Origin: Beutenbergia cavernae DSM 12333
GTDB taxonomy: Bacteria; Actinomycetota; Actinomycetes; Actinomycetales; Beutenbergiaceae
Length of the DNA stretch: 64,000 bases
Assembly (NCBI RefSeq): GCF_000023105.1
Contig: NC_012669.1
Coordinates: forward strand, 3,101,025 to 3,165,024
Reading direction: 5' to 3'
Below, one piece after another: positions 60,982-64,000 of the stretch (its first letter is position 1; every line of letters begins with the position of its first letter). The notes under the pieces were generated by a model. The model searched no databases. It saw only the letters and a list, made by a program, of their open reading frames with translations, and was not told where the DNA came from. Position numbers and translations under genes: made by a program.

Positions 60982-61956
60982 CTACTTGATTCCCGTGTTC
61001 GCGAGCGCGGCGACGAACTGCCGCTGGAACACGAGGAACACCACGAGAACCGGGATGACCGAGGACACGGATCCCGCCATGGCGAGTCCCGCCGAGAGCC
61101 CGCCGTCGGCGTCGACGAACCGCGTGAGGCCGAGCGGGATCGTGTAGAGGAACTCGTTCGACAGCATGATCAGCGGGGTCTCGTAGTCGTTCCAGGACCC
61201 GACCCAGCTGATGATCGCGAGCGCCGCCAGGGTCGCGCGGACCTGTGGCAGGTAGATGCGGAAGAAGAGCCGGAACTCCCCCGCCCCGTCCATCCGAGCG
61301 GCCTCGCCGAGCTCGGCCGGGACGGCCAGGAACGCCTGGCGCATCAGGAACGTGCCGAACACCGTGAAGATGCCCGGCAGGATCAACGCCCACAGCGTGT
61401 TGTAGAACCCGACCTGCTGGAAGAACATGAACCGCGGGATGAGCAGCAGCTGCGTCGGCACGATCGTCGTGGCCAGGTAGAGCAGGAACACCTTGTCGCG
61501 GCCCTTGAAGGAAAGCCGGGCGAACGCGTAACCGGCGAGCGCCGACGTCGTGAGGTCGCCGATCAGGCCGAGCCCCGACACCGTGATCGAGTTGGCGAAG
61601 AACACGGCCATCGAGGGGATGCCCTCGAGCCAGACGACGACGTAGTTCTGCCACTGCACCGGGTCCGGGATCCAGGTGGGTGGGATGGAGAAGACGTCGA
61701 TGTTGCGCTTGAGCGACGACGACAGCATCCAGACGAACGGGAGCAGGAACAGCATCGCGAACGCCCAGAGCAGCACCGACTTGACGACGTAGCGCGTGCG
61801 GGCAGCCGCCCTCTTGTTCCGCGGCGTCCGCGTCGCTACCTGAGGGCCGCTCGCCGCAAGAGCGGTCGCGCCCGCGGGCAGCGGAGCGGTGGCTCCGCCC
61901 AGCACCGGGACCCCCACGGCCGGCCCGGAGGAGTAGTCCTCGACGGACTCAGTCAT
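60982..61956 (-). CDS. Sugar ABC transporter permease, MalG-like (second system)
   Basis: 324 residues. A 50-residue Ala/Gly/Pro-rich cytoplasmic N-terminus precedes six membrane segments (VLLWAFAMLFLLPFVWMLSSSLK first). The EAA loop is GEAARMDGAGEFRLFFRIYLPQVRA, and the protein ends ANTGIK, as in CUT1 sugar permeases. Its ATG overlaps the stop of the MalF-like gene. The substrate is unknown. Confidence 0.92.
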   Translation of the reverse strand: MTESVEDYSSGPAVGVPVLGGATAPLPAGATALAASGPQVATRTPRNKRAAARTRYVVKSVLLWAFAMLFLLPFVWMLSSSLKRNIDVFSIPPTWIPDPVQWQNYVVVWLEGIPSMAVFFANSITVSGLGLIGDLTTSALAGYAFARLSFKGRDKVFLLYLATTIVPTQLLLIPRFMFFQQVGFYNTLWALILPGIFTVFGTFLMRQAFLAVPAELGEAARMDGAGEFRLFFRIYLPQVRATLAALAIISWVGSWNDYETPLIMLSNEFLYTIPLGLTRFVDADGGLSAGLAMAGSVSSVIPVLVVFLVFQRQFVAALANTGIK

Positions 61957-62912
61957 GTGTACAACCCCCGTCCACGCTGGATCCGCCAGATGAATGCCGT
62001 CAGCAGAGCCACCCCGACGAAGCTGAGCATGCCCATCGCCGCGGCGTATCCGAACCGGTAGAACTGGAACCCGGTCTGATACATCAGGTACGACAACGTC
62101 GTCGACGACTCGCCGGGCCCTCCAGAGGTCAGGAACGCGATGAGCCCGAATCCCTGTGAGTGGCCGATCATCGACATGATCAGCAGGAACGTCGTCGTCG
62201 GAAGCAGAGCCGGCCAGGTGATGGTCCAGAACTTCCTCACCCGGCCGGCGCCGTCGAGCTCAGCCGCCTCGTAGAGGTCAGGCTGCATCGCTTGCAGCGC
62301 GGACAGGAAGATCACCGAGTGGAACCCCATGCCCGCCCACGACGTGATGAGGATCAGCGACATCAGGCTCCACTGCTGGTCCACGAGCCAGGCCGGAGGG
62401 TCGGCGACCCCGAGATTTCCCAGACCCTGGTTCACGAGGCCCGCTGTGGGGTGCAGCAGCACCAACCAGACGAAGCCGATCGCGATGGAGCTCACGATGT
62501 GCGGCACGAAGAAGATCGCCCGCAGCACCGCCTGCCCGAACACCGGCCCGTTGAGGCACAGGGCGATGACGAGCCCACCGGCCATCGTCAAGGGCACGCC
62601 GATCCCGGCGTAGAGGAAGGTGCGACCCACCGCCCGCCAGACCTTGTCGTCCGAGATCAGCGCGACGAAGTTGTCGACCCCGATGAACGTGATCCCCTCC
62701 AGGCCGGACACCACGTTCCAGTCCGTGAAGGTGATCGCGATGCCGCTCACCAGCGGGACCAGCGTGAAGGCCAGGAACCCGAGCAGGTTCGGCAGGATGA
62801 ACAGCCAGCCGATCGTCGGCGACATCCCGCCGGGGCCGAGCCGCTTGCGGCGCGGCCCGGCCCCGGGGGAGGCGCTCGCGGCGACCGCGACCTGGCCTGC
62901 CGCGACAGTCAC
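61953..62912 (-). CDS. Sugar ABC transporter permease, MalF-like (second system)
   Basis: 319 residues from a GTG. Six membrane segments start at IGWLFILPNLLGFLAFTLVPL. The EAA loop is YEAAELDGAGRVRKFWTITWPALLP. It is the partner of the MalG-like protein downstream and of the binding protein upstream. No ATPase gene is visible in this operon. Confidence 0.92.
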   Translation of the reverse strand: MTVAAGQVAVAASASPGAGPRRKRLGPGGMSPTIGWLFILPNLLGFLAFTLVPLVSGIAITFTDWNVVSGLEGITFIGVDNFVALISDDKVWRAVGRTFLYAGIGVPLTMAGGLVIALCLNGPVFGQAVLRAIFFVPHIVSSIAIGFVWLVLLHPTAGLVNQGLGNLGVADPPAWLVDQQWSLMSLILITSWAGMGFHSVIFLSALQAMQPDLYEAAELDGAGRVRKFWTITWPALLPTTTFLLIMSMIGHSQGFGLIAFLTSGGPGESSTTLSYLMYQTGFQFYRFGYAAAMGMLSFVGVALLTAFIWRIQRGRGLYT

Positions 62913-62943
62913 GACCGGTCGCTCTCGTGCCGACGACGACGCA

Positions 62944-64000
62944 TCACGCCCCGCCGTTCGCGATCGCGGCGTCCCCCTGCGCCACAGCCTCCGTGACCCA
63001 CGACTCGACGGTGCGGTCGCCGAGCAGCACCTCGTCGGTCAGGGTCAGTGTGATCTGGTCGAGCTGGGTGCCCGCGGTGAAGATGGAGTCGACCGGGAGG
63101 ATGAGGTCGGGGCTGAACAGCATCGAGCGCCACGACTCGACGTCGTACAGCTCCTCGGCGTTCTCGCTGAGCAGGTCGGCCAGGATCTGGTCCTCGCTGG
63201 TGTCGCCCACCAGTGCCGGGAGACGGCCGCCTCGGGTCATGAACTGCGCGGCGTTCCGCATCCAGAACTTCGCCAGCTCCCACGCCTCGTCCTGGTAGTC
63301 CGACTCCGGGTTGATCGAGATCAGGTCGCCGCGCTGCCCGGTGTTCCACGCCGTCATGCTCGGGTCCGGCGTCGGGAGCGGCATGCAGTACGTCTGGAAG
63401 TCGTGCGGGTACTCGTTCGTGTCGTTGATCGAGCGGATGATCTGACCGGACGCGATCAGCATCGCCACGCGGCCGGCGATGTACGGGTTCTGGCTGAAGG
63501 TCTGGAGCTGTTCGGCGATGATCGTCTGCTGGTCCATCTGCACGCCCTCGGCCTGCAGCGCGAGTCCCAGCTCGAGCTCGGTGGCGAACCACGGGTCGGC
63601 GAAGTTGGTCCGGGCGCCGTCGTCCGCGTAGCGGTAGTCCGGTCCGAGCAACACCCGGGCCTGCGACGGGTAGTTGAGCGTGCCGAACACACCGTCGCCG
63701 GTCAGCTGCCGGGCGACGTCGACGAACTCCTCGACGGTCCAGGTCGCGCCGAGGGTGATGCCGGCGGCGTCCAGCATCTGCTTGTTGATGTACACGTGCG
63801 CGGGTGCGCGGGCGGCCGGGATCGCGAACACCTGGCCGTCCCGGACGTAGTTCGCGGCCGGGTCGGCGTCCGCCCTGAACTCCGCGAAGTCGTCCTCGGC
63901 GGCGATCTTGTCGGTCAGGTCGATCGCGAGCCCGGCGTCGGCGCGCTGGAACAGGCGCGCCGGGTTGTAGCTGAAGAACACGTCGATGCCCGCGCCGCCG
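62944..64000 (-). CDS. Sugar ABC transporter substrate-binding protein, N-terminus outside window
   Basis: 352 C-terminal residues are visible; the signal sequence lies beyond position 64000. It is a type 1 solute-binding protein: GIDVFFSYNPARLFQRADAG, VFAIPAARAPAHVYINKQML, NPYIAGRVAMLIASGQIIR, TAWNTGQRGDLISINPESDY. The two permease genes follow 31 bases downstream. The substrate cannot be deduced. A lipoprotein anchor is likely but not visible. Confidence 0.88.
   Translation of the reverse strand, partial: GGAGIDVFFSYNPARLFQRADAGLAIDLTDKIAAEDDFAEFRADADPAANYVRDGQVFAIPAARAPAHVYINKQMLDAAGITLGATWTVEEFVDVARQLTGDGVFGTLNYPSQARVLLGPDYRYADDGARTNFADPWFATELELGLALQAEGVQMDQQTIIAEQLQTFSQNPYIAGRVAMLIASGQIIRSINDTNEYPHDFQTYCMPLPTPDPSMTAWNTGQRGDLISINPESDYQDEAWELAKFWMRNAAQFMTRGGRLPALVGDTSEDQILADLLSENAEELYDVESWRSMLFSPDLILPVDSIFTAGTQLDQITLTLTDEVLLGDRTVESWVTEAVAQGDAAIANGGA

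Overview
The window is very GC-rich, uses many GTG starts, has tightly overlapping operons, and carries a WhiB regulator, a PdtaS-type kinase, a Tad/Flp-type secretion locus and an FHA-FtsK/EccC-type ATPase. This points to a high-GC actinobacterium, most likely of the Micrococcales (Cellulomonadaceae or Promicromonosporaceae-like; inferred from gene content, not proven). Two nitrate reductases of different types and a sugar-import locus suggest a facultatively anaerobic saprophyte.

Layout. 1-4193 (-): C-terminally truncated exported protein with a CSLREA motif, a parallel beta-helix and about 100-residue Ig-like repeats. 4392-7430 (+): proton-translocating NAD(P) transhydrogenase pntA-pntB. 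7496-12114 (-): seven-gene tad-like operon (ATPase, two membrane proteins, a pilin-like peptide, three TadE/TadG-like pseudopilins). 12275-14109 (-): VOC protein, AraC regulator, DinB-like protein.

14178-34852 is a nitrate island. On the minus strand, narK-nasA-(FAD/BFD electron-transfer subunit) is followed by nirB-nirD-cysG-hemD-cbiX, giving nitrate uptake, assimilatory nitrate and nitrite reduction and siroheme synthesis. On the plus strand, narG-narH-narJ-narI-narK2-mobA-DUF6457 gives respiratory nitrate reduction, a second transporter and molybdenum cofactor supply. GlnR-box-like sites lie before nirB (strong) and narK (weaker), so the assimilatory half is probably under nitrogen control.

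35214-38918: an ESX/EspC-like small protein overlapping a WXG-like protein with an acidic tail, a GNAT-like protein, a class I aminotransferase and a DUF1801 protein. 38996-45845: a ROK repressor divergent from a GH36 alpha-galactosidase, two sugar permeases and a lipoprotein (alpha-galactoside utilisation without its own ATPase), closed by an 82-bp perfect palindrome. 45961-52784: SRAP protein, NarL-type two-component system, small membrane protein and MacB/FtsX-type exporter. 52911-59249: FHA-FtsK/EccC-like ATPase, small membrane protein, WhiB, PdtaS-like kinase and DUF2505 protein. 59405-60838: a DAACS dicarboxylate/amino-acid symporter. 60982-64000 (-): a second binding-protein-dependent sugar transporter, whose binding protein is cut by the window end.

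No rRNA, tRNA, CRISPR array, insertion sequence or phage gene was seen. Several genes show a -10-like hexamer 6-7 bases before the start codon, which suggests leaderless transcripts.
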